Shown here: in pieces, positions 17,386 through 26,467 of the stretch | Layout: each line of letters begins with the position of its first letter | Position numbering within the stretch: the stretch's first letter is position 1 | DNA from: JACPYM01 sp031423495 | GTDB taxonomy: Bacteria; Acidobacteriota; Blastocatellia; RBC074 | Direction of reading: 5' to 3' | Length of the DNA stretch: 64,000 nucleotides | NCBI GenBank assembly: GCA_031423495.1 | Contig: JANPFP010000259.1 | Location: 62,001-126,000, forward strand | Notes under the pieces: generated by a model | What the model saw: the letters and a program-made list of their open reading frames with translations, nothing else | What the model was told of the DNA's origin: nothing | Database searches by the model: none | Position numbers and translations under genes: made by a program

Positions 17386-18640
17386 TACTGGTAATCGGAA
17401 CCGTTTTTGCCGCAGTTAAACGCGAAGGGTGAGTTACTAACTTTTGATAAAGGTCAATCTGACGTTCACAAGCCGGTTCGAGGGCATAATACTTCTCGGC
17501 AGCGCGGCGACAGCGTTGAGGCAATTCAGGGTTAGACAGTAACTCCAATAATTCGTGAAAAGCCTGGCGATAGGCTTCATCGGTATGGGCTTCCACCACC
17601 ACCCCCACTCTTTCGCGACGGATGATGTCGTCAGTGTCGCTGACGTTTGCCGTAGTAACCACCGGCAATCCACAAGCCCAATACTCGCCAATTTTCGTAG
17701 GCGAACAGCCGTGCTCACTCAAGCCTTGCGAGAGAAAAAATAAGCCAGCCTGTCGTTGGGTTAAATAACTTGGTATCTCTGAATGAGGTACACTATCATA
17801 AGACCAATGGCTTTCGGTTAAACCACCACCTGCAAGCATTGAAGCCACCAAACTTTTCTCCATTCGGGTTAGGACTTGCAGGTGAATGTTTTCCATTTCC
17901 TGCTTAGCGACAGCCACAAACCGGCCAATTTTATCCAGTCGGTAACGCCGCCCCGCACTGCCAATATAAATTAACTGCAATTCCTTTTCCGTTACTGCCG
18001 CCGGCTGCTTGACAGGCTGAAACCGCTGCAAATCAACACAACTCGGGACAACAATCACAGAGGTATTTTTACGAATGACTTGCGGGATATTTATAATTAT
18101 GCCTTTCGCCCGATGCGATAAGGCAATAATGCCATCGGCGCGCGCGTACATTTGTCGCTCCAAGAATTTAAAAACCCGATGAGTCGTAGAATTTTCAACC
18201 CACACGCCGCCGTCTACCTGCTCATCAGGGAAAAAACCTTCGTTGTGATAAACCAGCTTCGCCCGTAGTAATGGGGCAAGCAACAGACCGATCAAGCCTG
18301 CAATAAAATTCCGCGCATGAACAACATCTGGGCGTAGACGAAGCCCAATTATCAAGGCTCGCCATAGCCCTTGCAGAACATCAAACACAACCTTCGGCTG
18401 TTGATGATAACGAAGCGCAATCCAAACTACTCCGCTCTGTTCCATTGAGTTTCGGATTTCGGCAATTAGTGAGTGATTAGCCAGATCAACAGGCTTCTCA
18501 AATGTCACGAGCGTCAGATTCATGCCTTTGCTGGCAAGGTTTTTGATCGCAGGCAAAACAAGCGACTGCCCCAAAGGCTCTGCCGCTCCCCAGTAAACGA
18601 TATAGAGTACTTTCAATGGTAAGTCAGTTGCGTTGCGCAT
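17378..18640 (-). CDS. Glycosyltransferase, GT4 family
   Basis: A 420-residue GT-B transferase. The N-terminal domain begins LKVLYIVYWGAAEPLGQSLV. In the C-terminal domain, LQLIYIGSAGRRYRLDK and a late KIGEYWACGLPVVTT match the donor-binding region, and P-E-x-Q-R-C-R ends the fold. The loop FFLSQGLSEHGCSPTK replaces the usual P-x2-E-x2-G of GT4 enzymes. Seven bases separate it from the GT2 gene upstream. Specificity unknown. Confidence 0.8.
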   Translation of the reverse strand: MRNATDLPLKVLYIVYWGAAEPLGQSLVLPAIKNLASKGMNLTLVTFEKPVDLANHSLIAEIRNSMEQSGVVWIALRYHQQPKVVFDVLQGLWRALIIGLRLRPDVVHARNFIAGLIGLLLAPLLRAKLVYHNEGFFPDEQVDGGVWVENSTTHRVFKFLERQMYARADGIIALSHRAKGIIINIPQVIRKNTSVIVVPSCVDLQRFQPVKQPAAVTEKELQLIYIGSAGRRYRLDKIGRFVAVAKQEMENIHLQVLTRMEKSLVASMLAGGGLTESHWSYDSVPHSEIPSYLTQRQAGLFFLSQGLSEHGCSPTKIGEYWACGLPVVTTANVSDTDDIIRRERVGVVVEAHTDEAYRQAFHELLELLSNPELPQRCRRAAEKYYALEPACERQIDLYQKLVTHPSRLTAAKTVPITSNE

Positions 18641-18646
18641 TGTTAG

Positions 18647-19549
18647 TTATATCGCTTCGCTGAGATTCCTGGTCTTCAAGCGTGCTGCCATTCGTAGCGG
18701 GAATGCAGTGAGATAATTGATTTGGTGAAAATCCATAGTCACGGCGCGCGCCGCACAGCGCACAAAATCACGGTAATAACGCGCACGGAAATACGTCCCG
18801 GCCAGCACCATATAGTTCCGAGCAAACGCTGCCTGACGCTGTGCGCGCAATTCATCCGACAATTCAGGCATGGCAAATCCTTTGTTCAGTACTTGCAAAC
18901 TGTCGTGTTCGAGCAATGGAGCATTACGGCTCATATTCGTTTCATGTTGCCGGTATGTTACCAAAGGCTCGTCCAGGTAAAGGAATTCGGTTTGCGCTGC
19001 TAATCTTACCCATATATCCCAATCGGCGCATTGACTGAGTGCAGGGTCGAATCCCCCCACAGATTCAAAGAGTGAGCGTTCACATAACACGGTGCAAATA
19101 CTTCCGATAACATTGCCGCGCGTGAGTAAATCCTCTAACGCTGTTCCTACTCTCTGACTGCGGCTGATGCCAAGCGGATTCAGGTTGGCGTCAACGATAG
19201 TGAATGCTGAATAACAGGCGCGATGCCGCAATGGTTGACGAATGGCCTCGATCTGACGTTCGAGCTTGTGTGTTAACCAGGTATCGTCGGCGTCTAAAAA
19301 CGCTATGTAACGTCCTCGGCTTTCGGCAATGCCGCGATTGCGCGCCACGGCTACGCCGCCATTTTGCTGTCGGATATATCTTACAGGCACTTGATAGCGG
19401 CGCATTACCTGTTCCGTCTCGTCAGTCGAGCCATCATCAATTACCAATATCTCGAAATCCTGCCAAGTCTGTGCGAGTACACTCTCGACAGCCTCAACCA
19501 GATACTGTACTGAGTTATACGCGGGAATGACTACCGACACTTCTGGCAT
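18647..19549 (-). CDS. Glycosyltransferase, GT2 family
   Basis: A 300-residue GT-A transferase: VVIPAYNSVQYL at the N-terminus, VIDDGSTDET, then FLDADDTW as the DxD-type metal site at about residue 88 and a late CADWDIWVRLA region matching the catalytic base segment. It should add one sugar to the lipid-linked repeat in the cytoplasm. It overlaps the upstream GT4 gene by 35 bases. Confidence 0.85.
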   Translation of the reverse strand: MPEVSVVIPAYNSVQYLVEAVESVLAQTWQDFEILVIDDGSTDETEQVMRRYQVPVRYIRQQNGGVAVARNRGIAESRGRYIAFLDADDTWLTHKLERQIEAIRQPLRHRACYSAFTIVDANLNPLGISRSQRVGTALEDLLTRGNVIGSICTVLCERSLFESVGGFDPALSQCADWDIWVRLAAQTEFLYLDEPLVTYRQHETNMSRNAPLLEHDSLQVLNKGFAMPELSDELRAQRQAAFARNYMVLAGTYFRARYYRDFVRCAARAVTMDFHQINYLTAFPLRMAARLKTRNLSEAI

Positions 19550-20684
19550 TTATTTCTTTCAACTCACAGCCGTCTAATTGACGATATATTGCCTCGTAAG
19601 AGCGAACCATGTCTTCAAAGCGAAACTTATTAAGAATTTTGTCTCTGCCAACGCCTGATATTCGTTTTCGGCGTGAGGGGTGGTCAAGTAAAGCCGCAAT
19701 AGCATCTGCCAAAGCAGGTGCATTAGCTGGCGCAACTAAAATTCCGTCAACTTGATCTTCCACAATTTCAGGGATTCCACCTACTCTGGTGCTGACAACT
19801 GGTGTACCTAAATAAAGCGCCTCGGCTAATACCAAGCCGAATGCTTCTGCGACACTTGGTAAAACAAATAAATCCGCTGCGGCCATTAATTCAGGTAAGT
19901 CTTGGCGAAAACCGAGGAAGGTAACGACATCACTACAGCCCAGCGTTCGAACCATTTCCTGATAATGACTCAGCATTGCGCCTTTTCCGGCCACTAACAA
20001 TCTAATCTCCCCCTTGAGCCGCTGTTTCAACTGCGCAATGGCTTGAAACAAATAATCATAGCCTTTCTCAGGGTGAAGTCTGGCTGCAATCAATAGCAAT
20101 GGCGTTTCATCGTCCACGAATTCTTGACGTACTTTGTTGCGTTCGTAGCCTTCTGATAGCCGGACGCGATCAAAATCAATTCCATTTAACACCACATGTA
20201 GCTTCTCTGGCGGAGCCGCTTCTTCAGCAATCATGTGATCAGCGGTGTGTTGCGACACCGCGATCACACCCATGCTCAGTCGTGTGCAAAGTTGATCTAG
20301 CCGAACGTGCCAGCGTTTGTTGATGCGTGTGTGATAGTCGGAATAATGTCTTGTCTCAATCCGCGTTCTGGTGCGCGCCAGAGTTCCCGCGAGCAAACCA
20401 ATTACCGATGGTTCAAATAAATGCGTGTGCAAAATATCTATTTTTTCGCGCCGTAAATAATGAGCTAGCTTGAGCAAGCCTAACGGATATTCGTAACGTT
20501 GCCGACATTCGCAACTAAAGCATCCAACGCCTTGCGACAGCATGTATTCCCGCAGCCAGTCTGCCATTGGATTTAGCGTGGCAAATATCATCTGATAGCG
20601 TTGGCGGTCATGCCATTTCGCTAACTGCGGAAAATAGCCACTCGTGTCGCTGTCTTGCGCAAAATGTAAGATGCGTTGCTTCAA
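19515..20684 (-). CDS. Glycosyltransferase, GT4 family
   Basis: A 389-residue GT-B transferase with a clear C-terminal donor domain: LLIAARLHPEKGYDYL, LVAGKG, VTFLGFRQDLPELMAAADLFVLPS, then EAFGLVLAEALYLGTPVVST, which holds the E-x7-E motif that binds the nucleotide sugar. The N-terminal acceptor domain has DILHTHLFEPSVIG. This is among the most canonical GT4 proteins of the cluster. Start ATG overlaps the upstream stop by four bases (ATGA). Confidence 0.87.
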   Translation of the reverse strand: MKQRILHFAQDSDTSGYFPQLAKWHDRQRYQMIFATLNPMADWLREYMLSQGVGCFSCECRQRYEYPLGLLKLAHYLRREKIDILHTHLFEPSVIGLLAGTLARTRTRIETRHYSDYHTRINKRWHVRLDQLCTRLSMGVIAVSQHTADHMIAEEAAPPEKLHVVLNGIDFDRVRLSEGYERNKVRQEFVDDETPLLLIAARLHPEKGYDYLFQAIAQLKQRLKGEIRLLVAGKGAMLSHYQEMVRTLGCSDVVTFLGFRQDLPELMAAADLFVLPSVAEAFGLVLAEALYLGTPVVSTRVGGIPEIVEDQVDGILVAPANAPALADAIAALLDHPSRRKRISGVGRDKILNKFRFEDMVRSYEAIYRQLDGCELKEINARSVGSHSRV

Positions 20685-21694
20685 GCGTTTCTCCGTGCCA
20701 TCGCCAAGCCTCGCTGCTCAAGCTTATTTAGTTCAAATCGGCGCAAACCAGTCCGGTGTCCTTTCTGCAAATGAATCCCCAGCAGGAACTGATAAAGATG
20801 GCGTAGTCCTGCGCTCTTTGGCAACGTTCGCTCAAGCAGAAAGATCAACTGAAAAAGCCCCTTTAGCAACAGCTTCTGCCCGAAAATTGATTTTGCGATT
20901 TTGCGCAAGCTGAGGCCGAAAGGTTCTTTCTCGATTTGCAGGAATCCGTTGCTGCGTTGCCGTTCGATATTGGCTGACCAAGCGGGCCAGGACTGACAAA
21001 ACGGAAGCAAGTTTTCGCTGCCCCATTCGACACGCTGACAATAACTTTGAATATCTAGCGAGTGATCGAAATGAGTAACATCAGCTTCAGGCAGAAAGAC
21101 TATTTGCCCACCGCGCGCAGTGTGTCGCAATGCCAGTTCCTGATCCTCTCCGCTTTTCAACGCGGAATCGAATCCGTCCAATTCAACATATAGATTACGG
21201 TCAATGGACATATTCGCTGCCGTACAAAAATTCGGCATCTCGACCAGCCCTCGCGCTTGTGGCAAGCCGTCTCTTTCAAGAGCTTGCCGGAAGCGCCCGA
21301 ATGGGGTTTCCAAAACTTCTAATGGCAAATGAATTGCGCCTATGATCAAGGCACGAGGCCATACTGTTTGGGCTTGCAAATGCGTGGTCAGAAAATTTTC
21401 TTTGACTCCGATGTCGTCATCCAGAAAAATCAGAATGCGTCCGTGCGCCACGGAAGCGCCGGTATTGCGCGCGGCAGAACGTTCTACGTTTTCAAGACGA
21501 ATCACCCGGCAAGTCGGGTTTTCTAACTCGCTCAATAACTTAACCGGAGGTGTGGAGCCGTCATCTATCACGAGAATTTCGTAGTCCGTCGAAGGCAATG
21601 TTTGTTGCCGAAGAGCGGCGACAGTGCTAGTCAGTTTATCATGCCGGTTGTGAGTAGGAATTATCACACTGGCTTTTATTTGGCTCAGACGCAC
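20681..21694 (-). CDS. Glycosyltransferase, GT2 family
   Basis: A 337-residue GT-A transferase: SVIIPTHNRHDKL, VIDDGSTPPV, ARNTGASVAHGRILIFLDDDIG with D-D-D as the metal site, and EDQELALRHTARGG as the base region. The C-terminal 90 residues are basic and hydrophobic, perhaps for membrane attachment. The start codon is GTG, overlapping the SDR gene upstream by ten bases; the 3' end overlaps the next GT4 start as ATGA. Confidence 0.85.
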   Translation of the reverse strand: MRLSQIKASVIIPTHNRHDKLTSTVAALRQQTLPSTDYEILVIDDGSTPPVKLLSELENPTCRVIRLENVERSAARNTGASVAHGRILIFLDDDIGVKENFLTTHLQAQTVWPRALIIGAIHLPLEVLETPFGRFRQALERDGLPQARGLVEMPNFCTAANMSIDRNLYVELDGFDSALKSGEDQELALRHTARGGQIVFLPEADVTHFDHSLDIQSYCQRVEWGSENLLPFCQSWPAWSANIERQRSNGFLQIEKEPFGLSLRKIAKSIFGQKLLLKGLFQLIFLLERTLPKSAGLRHLYQFLLGIHLQKGHRTGLRRFELNKLEQRGLAMARRNA

Positions 21695-22476
21695 GCTTCC
21701 ACCCCATTCCGAATAAAGTCAGTTATACTTTGTGTTGTTTGCGGCAGTGGCATTAGAGATTCAATTTTTTCTGTGTTGACGTGAACAATTCTTGGTTGCG
21801 CTGTCGCATCAAGCAGCCGAAGATTCAAAGCAGAGCCCCTCATTTCTGCGATTTCACGCGGAGAGATCAATCCTTTACCGCAAACATTAAATATCTCTCC
21901 GCTTAGGTTGCGTTCAACTAACGCCCAGACAATTCTAGCTACATCACGTGTTCCCATGAATTGGTACTTAGATTCGGGATGAATGCGGAGCGGTTCATCG
22001 TGCAAAATATCGTAGGCAGGATTTTTGCGTAACCCTTTGCCTACCATCCCCGCCAGTCGCACGACGAGCCATTTTTCAGCGTAATGCTGTACCAGTTGTT
22101 CAGCCAGCAATTTGTGAATACCGTAATGAGACACCTGTGGCAGATCAATCGGCGAATCTTCTCTCGTCGTTTCCGTGTTGCTTAAGTCGCTATAGACATC
22201 AACACTGGAAACGTGAACATGCAAGTCAGCAGGAAACTCTTGCAGTGTGCGTAATCTTTGCCGGGTTGAAAGATCAAACTCTGCAACTGGGTTTTCTTCT
22301 GCCAGATATTTTTTGGAATTACCGGAAGCGTCAATCACTACATCGCTTTTCGCTCCGACCATTTGCGAATAATTTAGGCGCGTGACTTCGACGACTCTGA
22401 TATTCAGAGATTCAGTCAGCCAAGTGGCCAACGCTGAGCCTACAAATCCTTGTGCTCCGATCACGACAACTTTCAT
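21685..22476 (-). CDS. NAD(P)-dependent SDR epimerase/reductase
   Basis: A 263-residue extended short-chain dehydrogenase starting at the ATG of MKVVVIGAQGFVGSAL, where G-x2-G-x2-G binds the cofactor. HVSSVDVYS supplies the serine and YGIHKLLAE the Y-x3-K catalytic pair. A longer upstream reading exists but would run through the neighbouring gene; the ATG used here overlaps that gene's TGA as ATGA. It is similar in style to dTDP-sugar reductases and probably makes or changes a sugar nucleotide. Exact substrate unknown. Confidence 0.82.
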   Translation of the reverse strand: MKVVVIGAQGFVGSALATWLTESLNIRVVEVTRLNYSQMVGAKSDVVIDASGNSKKYLAEENPVAEFDLSTRQRLRTLQEFPADLHVHVSSVDVYSDLSNTETTREDSPIDLPQVSHYGIHKLLAEQLVQHYAEKWLVVRLAGMVGKGLRKNPAYDILHDEPLRIHPESKYQFMGTRDVARIVWALVERNLSGEIFNVCGKGLISPREIAEMRGSALNLRLLDATAQPRIVHVNTEKIESLMPLPQTTQSITDFIRNGVEACV

Positions 22477-23471
22477 CCAATCGCTTCCTTCAATCGTGCG
22501 GCTGCGTAATTTGACTGGAACCAGGAAATCGTCTTTTCCAGTCCTTCGCGCAGCGATACTCGGCAATGAAATCCAAGCCGATCATGCATCTTTGTCACAT
22601 CAAATCCCTTATACATTTGCCCGTCGGGTTTTGTTGTGTCCCATTGAATAACTCCTTGATAACCGACCAATTCAGCCACCGTTTCTACCAATTCTTTGAT
22701 ACTGGTCTGAACACCCGACGAGAGATTAAGAATGTCGGCATTGTTATGGTTCTCAGCCGCCAATAGAATTGCTTCACAAGCATCTTCAATAAAAATAAAA
22801 TCCCGCACCGGTTTGCCCGACCCCCAAGCTATAACCACATCTTGGTGGTTGAGGCGTGCTTCATAGAATTTGCGAATCAAGGCTGGAATAACATGCGAAT
22901 TTTCGAGATCAAAATTATCGTGCGGGCCGAATACGTTGCCGGGTACAAGCACGATGGCATTAAAACCGTGCTGTTGCCGATAGGCTTGTGCCTGTACCAC
23001 ACTCATTTTTTTGGCGATAGAGTAAGGGGCGCTTTCAATTTGGGGATAACCACTCCAGAGTTCTGTTTCAGCGATGGGGCTGGGGGCAGTAGCCGGATAG
23101 CTGCACCCGCCAATCAGCGAAATGTATTTCTCTACGCCAGCCTCCCACGATTCGTGCAGCATCATCGTTCCCATCAACAAATTCTGGTAACAAAAATCGG
23201 CGGGAAATTGTTGATTCGCCAGAATGCCGCCAATCAAACCGGCCAAATGTAAAACAATTTGAGGACGTGTCTCTGACAATAACTGCCGCACTTGTGCCTG
23301 CTCTAACAACTCATACTCAGCACGCGAAGGTGCGATGATTTGGCAACCCTTAGCATGTAACAACGGAATCAAGTTTCGACCAATAAAACCGCTTGCACCT
23401 GTGACAAGTACGCGCTTGTCTTGCCAATAACTACTCGTTTGATTCGATAATATTTGGGACTGTAACATCAT
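22473..23471 (-). CDS. GDP-L-fucose synthase-like epimerase/reductase
   Basis: A 332-residue SDR protein closely following the Fcl/WcaG pattern: VLVTGASGFIGRNL binds NADPH; IGGCSYP and YSIAKKM give the S and Y-x3-K residues; LVPGNVFGPHDNFDLENSHVIPALI and GSGKPVRDFIFIEDA are characteristic of GDP-fucose synthase. The known reaction is 3,5-epimerisation and 4-reduction of GDP-4-keto-6-deoxymannose. No GDP-mannose 4,6-dehydratase is present here. With the HddA/HddC-like genes nearby, a GDP-6-deoxyheptose substrate is also possible (inference). It overlaps the upstream glycosyltransferase gene by 41 bases. Confidence 0.82.
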   Translation of the reverse strand: MMLQSQILSNQTSSYWQDKRVLVTGASGFIGRNLIPLLHAKGCQIIAPSRAEYELLEQAQVRQLLSETRPQIVLHLAGLIGGILANQQFPADFCYQNLLMGTMMLHESWEAGVEKYISLIGGCSYPATAPSPIAETELWSGYPQIESAPYSIAKKMSVVQAQAYRQQHGFNAIVLVPGNVFGPHDNFDLENSHVIPALIRKFYEARLNHQDVVIAWGSGKPVRDFIFIEDACEAILLAAENHNNADILNLSSGVQTSIKELVETVAELVGYQGVIQWDTTKPDGQMYKGFDVTKMHDRLGFHCRVSLREGLEKTISWFQSNYAAARLKEAIG

Positions 23472-24762
23472 TTTTCACTGCTGTGGAGGTTATGGGTTTC
23501 TTCTGCCTGGTTTCCCGAATTAACATTTCAGCCAATGTGTGTGAGTTATGAAATGCTTTCCATTTTGCACTGAAGGCCCGCGCCTTTGCTGTAAAAACAT
23601 CATAACTCTGAACGAGTTCTATTACCTTCGCCGTCAAATCACTTTCGTCTCCGCTCTGAAATTCAAGGCCGCCGCCTGATTTGTGAAGCTCGTTTGCCAT
23701 CCATGTTCCAGCCGGAACCACGACGGGCTTAGCCAGTGCGAGGGCTTCGGCAAAAATACCGGAAGTGGGCTCAACATATCCCTCCAGGCGATATGGGATT
23801 AGCACAATATCAAGGCTGCGGATCAATTGCGCGTATTCAATTTCTGATAGTTTTTCCTGAATCAGGGTGACCCGATTATTTGCGCCGCCCGCCATCTCAA
23901 TTAGTTCCGCTACTCCCTTAGGTAGCTGGCTTGTTTCGACTCCGCTGGCTGCGCTTGGGCATTGGAAAACGAAATCTACCTCTAAGCTGGTTTCTGACAG
24001 AATGCGCCGCACTAATCCTGGTAACAGCGGAAAGCCTTTTGCGCTACGGGCATCTCCGACATATCCAATTCGTATTTTCCCCTTTGGTTTCAATCCATAC
24101 CTAGCAGCTATTCCCTTCAGCGGAGAAGGTGGTTCCTCTGCCTGAAGAATATGTTCATTGATTGGAATTGGCAGTGTAATTAACCGGTGGCGAAAAACCG
24201 CAGAATAATCTTCTGTCAACGGCTCACTATCTGTCACTAAAGTGAATCGGCCTTTTAATCGTGCGTGTATCCCATTGAGGTGATGGGGCCTGATTCGCCA
24301 GTAAGGGTGCAAGTGCTTTTTCAGCCACCCACAAGATTTGAAGCGCGGTGTATAGCGCATCAAGATCATCATATGCCCTGACACGCGATGGCGCGATAAA
24401 TAACGGTGCCAGCCAATCAATTCAAAATCATTTACCGTATGGCAGAAAAATAATGCTTGCTCGTCTTGGACGAGATGCTTGAATGCCTGCTCCAGCTCTT
24501 GACTGTAAATGTGGCTCTGCGCGTAAAGGTACTGTAAATCTCTCAGCTTCCCATTACCCAAAGGATAATCATATGCCCCAAAAGAAAACACCGGGTGGTA
24601 GCCCGTTTCTTTCACCAGCTCCCCTGCCATACTTTTATTGGCAAAAACCGTGACAGTAAACCCTTTTTGCTCCAGCGCAGCCTGAACTGCTCGTGTATAA
24701 GAGAGGTTATGACCGCCTAAGTTTTTTAAGCCTGAATCTACGATCAGAATATTTTTAGCCAT
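23431..24762 (-). CDS. Glycosyltransferase, GT4-like
   Basis: A 443-residue GT-B type protein. It begins NILIVDSGLKNLGGHNLSY with the glycine-rich acceptor loop. The C-terminal half has IRIGYVGDARSAKGFPLL, then LDIVLIPYRLEGYVEPTSG followed by IFAEALALAKPVVVP, matching the E-x7-E zone. The first 200 residues diverge from common GT4 proteins. The ATG has no strong ribosome-binding site. Sugar specificity unknown. Confidence 0.78.
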   Translation of the reverse strand: MAKNILIVDSGLKNLGGHNLSYTRAVQAALEQKGFTVTVFANKSMAGELVKETGYHPVFSFGAYDYPLGNGKLRDLQYLYAQSHIYSQELEQAFKHLVQDEQALFFCHTVNDFELIGWHRYLSRHRVSGHMMILMRYTPRFKSCGWLKKHLHPYWRIRPHHLNGIHARLKGRFTLVTDSEPLTEDYSAVFRHRLITLPIPINEHILQAEEPPSPLKGIAARYGLKPKGKIRIGYVGDARSAKGFPLLPGLVRRILSETSLEVDFVFQCPSAASGVETSQLPKGVAELIEMAGGANNRVTLIQEKLSEIEYAQLIRSLDIVLIPYRLEGYVEPTSGIFAEALALAKPVVVPAGTWMANELHKSGGGLEFQSGDESDLTAKVIELVQSYDVFTAKARAFSAKWKAFHNSHTLAEMLIRETRQKKPITSTAVKNDVTVPNIIESNE

Positions 24763-24838
24763 GTGATCATTTGAGCCGACTTAAAGTCTCGCCAAATTGC
24801 CAGCTAGTGATTTTATCGAGTTTAGCCGATAAAGAGAC

Positions 24839-25717
24839 TTATTCACCTTCCAATTTTGCTTCAAAGTAGAAGCTAGCCCCAATTTTATAATGTTTCTCAA
24901 CTTTAAACTCTACAGGGTAGACAAATTTGGAAATTAATTTCTGGAGAAACGCAGGTGTTTTGTAACGATTAGTTAACACATCAGCCATATAGCCAAAATA
25001 AATTTCTGGCTTGCAACAGGGGACGCTGAAATTATGCTGTTTCAGAAATTTACTCCAACTCTTGGTCGTCCAGTAAGTTAGATGGTAAGGGGGCAATTCA
25101 TAATCCATATTGATATGCCACATAAGCAAACGCTCGGTATTCGGTAGGCTCCCAATCAACAAGCCTCCTTGGCGTAACAGATTTTTCACAGAATTTATTA
25201 TCGGCAGCGGGCGATCAAGATGTTCGAAGACCTCAAACATGGTGATAACATCGAATTTTTTGGTGTATGGATGCGAAGCAAAAAACTCCTCAATAGAACA
25301 ACAATAAAATTCTGCCTGAAGGTTGCGGGAACGAGCAACCTGAATACTGGCAGCATCCATATCAATTCCGATTACTTGATAGCCAATGCTAGTTGCAAAT
25401 TCGGCAAACGCTCCGTTCCCGCAACCTACATCAAGCAATAAACCCTTTTTACCTTTCGCAAAAACGCTGGAATCCCGTGTGGGATGAGGGTGGTACCATT
25501 TTGTCGGACCTGAATGTCTCAAAGACGAGGCAAAGTCAGCCGCACGAGTGTAAAAATCCTGAGAAGGGGCAGAAAACGGGTTACAGAAGCTAGCTCCACA
25601 CTGTAGACATGAGAATAACTTATACCCTTTGGGCAGAGTCCGAATAAACCGTGCCTCATTTTTCCCACAAATTGGGCAGCATTGATCTCTGTTTTGCCTC
25701 TTCAATTTTTCAAACAT
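24839..25717 (-). CDS. SAM methyltransferase with N-terminal zinc ribbon
   Basis: A 292-residue protein beginning at ATG of MFEKLKRQ; longer in-frame versions would overlap the neighbouring methyltransferase much further. CPIC and CLQC near residues 14-44 form a zinc ribbon. Then come LLLDVGCGNGAFAEF, GIDMDAASI, VITMFEVFEHL and LRQGGLLIGSLPN. Same design as the gene at 12414, suggesting two related methylations of the glycan or its nucleotide sugars. Overlaps the upstream methyltransferase gene by eight bases. Confidence 0.8.
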   Translation of the reverse strand: MFEKLKRQNRDQCCPICGKNEARFIRTLPKGYKLFSCLQCGASFCNPFSAPSQDFYTRAADFASSLRHSGPTKWYHPHPTRDSSVFAKGKKGLLLDVGCGNGAFAEFATSIGYQVIGIDMDAASIQVARSRNLQAEFYCCSIEEFFASHPYTKKFDVITMFEVFEHLDRPLPIINSVKNLLRQGGLLIGSLPNTERLLMWHINMDYELPPYHLTYWTTKSWSKFLKQHNFSVPCCKPEIYFGYMADVLTNRYKTPAFLQKLISKFVYPVEFKVEKHYKIGASFYFEAKLEGE

Positions 25718-26381
25718 GGCTACGTGTTTGTTTATCTGGGTTTTTTCGACCAATTCCGTAAATGGCCCACCCAACCAAATGCCAGATTCCCGTACACAAA
25801 GTCCTACGGTTTTTATGCACAGTCCCTCTGAGAATGTATTTGAGGCCAATTAATATCCAATGCCGAGGCCTTGCATACGCGATTTCAGCAATATCGAACC
25901 CATTCCGATTCAATAAATGATACAAACTGTGAAGCGACTGCGGCCTACCAACGTGAGTGTAATCATCATAAAAGTTCGCTGCTGCATATTGTTCTTGCAG
26001 AAAACGAATCTCAGGGACTAACAGGCTTCTAATCGAAGGGGTTTCGACATAAATAAAACCGCCGGGCCGAAGCACTCTGAAAGCTTCCGTTATTAATAAA
26101 ACAGGATTTCGCACATGCTCGAGCACGTGGCAAAGCACGACTACGTCGAAAAAATTATCATCATAAGGTAAACAGATTCCATCAATATCTCGCTTCGTGT
26201 ACTTAATAAAATCTTCAACCTCAGTCGGATCGTGATAAGCGTCTATCCCATGAATTTCCACTTCTTGCATGCCTATCCGATATGATGAAATAGTAAGCCC
26301 TGTCCCGCATCCAATATCCAGCAATTTGCTGCCGATGGCGGTCAGTTCTCTCAATTTTTCCCCACCGTCCACATATATCAT
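25710..26381 (-). CDS. Class I SAM-dependent methyltransferase
   Basis: A 223-residue methyltransferase: KLLDIGCGTGLTISSY as motif I near residue 20, GIDAYH as the acidic loop, VVVLCHVLEHV and LRPGGFIYVETPS. Motif I starts unusually close to the N-terminus, so any cap domain must be C-terminal. Base composition is AT-rich like its neighbours (24839-28895). Acceptor unknown; probably acts on the polysaccharide. Confidence 0.78.
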   Translation of the reverse strand: MIYVDGGEKLRELTAIGSKLLDIGCGTGLTISSYRIGMQEVEIHGIDAYHDPTEVEDFIKYTKRDIDGICLPYDDNFFDVVVLCHVLEHVRNPVLLITEAFRVLRPGGFIYVETPSIRSLLVPEIRFLQEQYAAANFYDDYTHVGRPQSLHSLYHLLNRNGFDIAEIAYARPRHWILIGLKYILRGTVHKNRRTLCTGIWHLVGWAIYGIGRKNPDKQTRSHV

Positions 26382-26467
26382 CTTTATTTTGCGCCTAAAC
26401 GATCTGGCGAATGTTTAGTAATATAGCTTTGAAATAACTGCTCAATAAAACTACAACTATGCCGTTT

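Noticed and set aside
19040..19070. GGTCGAATCC word like a tRNA T-loop.
   Set aside because: Lies inside a well-supported GT2 gene and no cloverleaf can be formed around it.
21685..22566. Longer version of the SDR gene starting at 22566.
   Set aside because: Its first 30 codons lie wholly inside the upstream gene; the ATG at 22476 begins exactly at the nucleotide-binding strand and overlaps the stop as ATGA.
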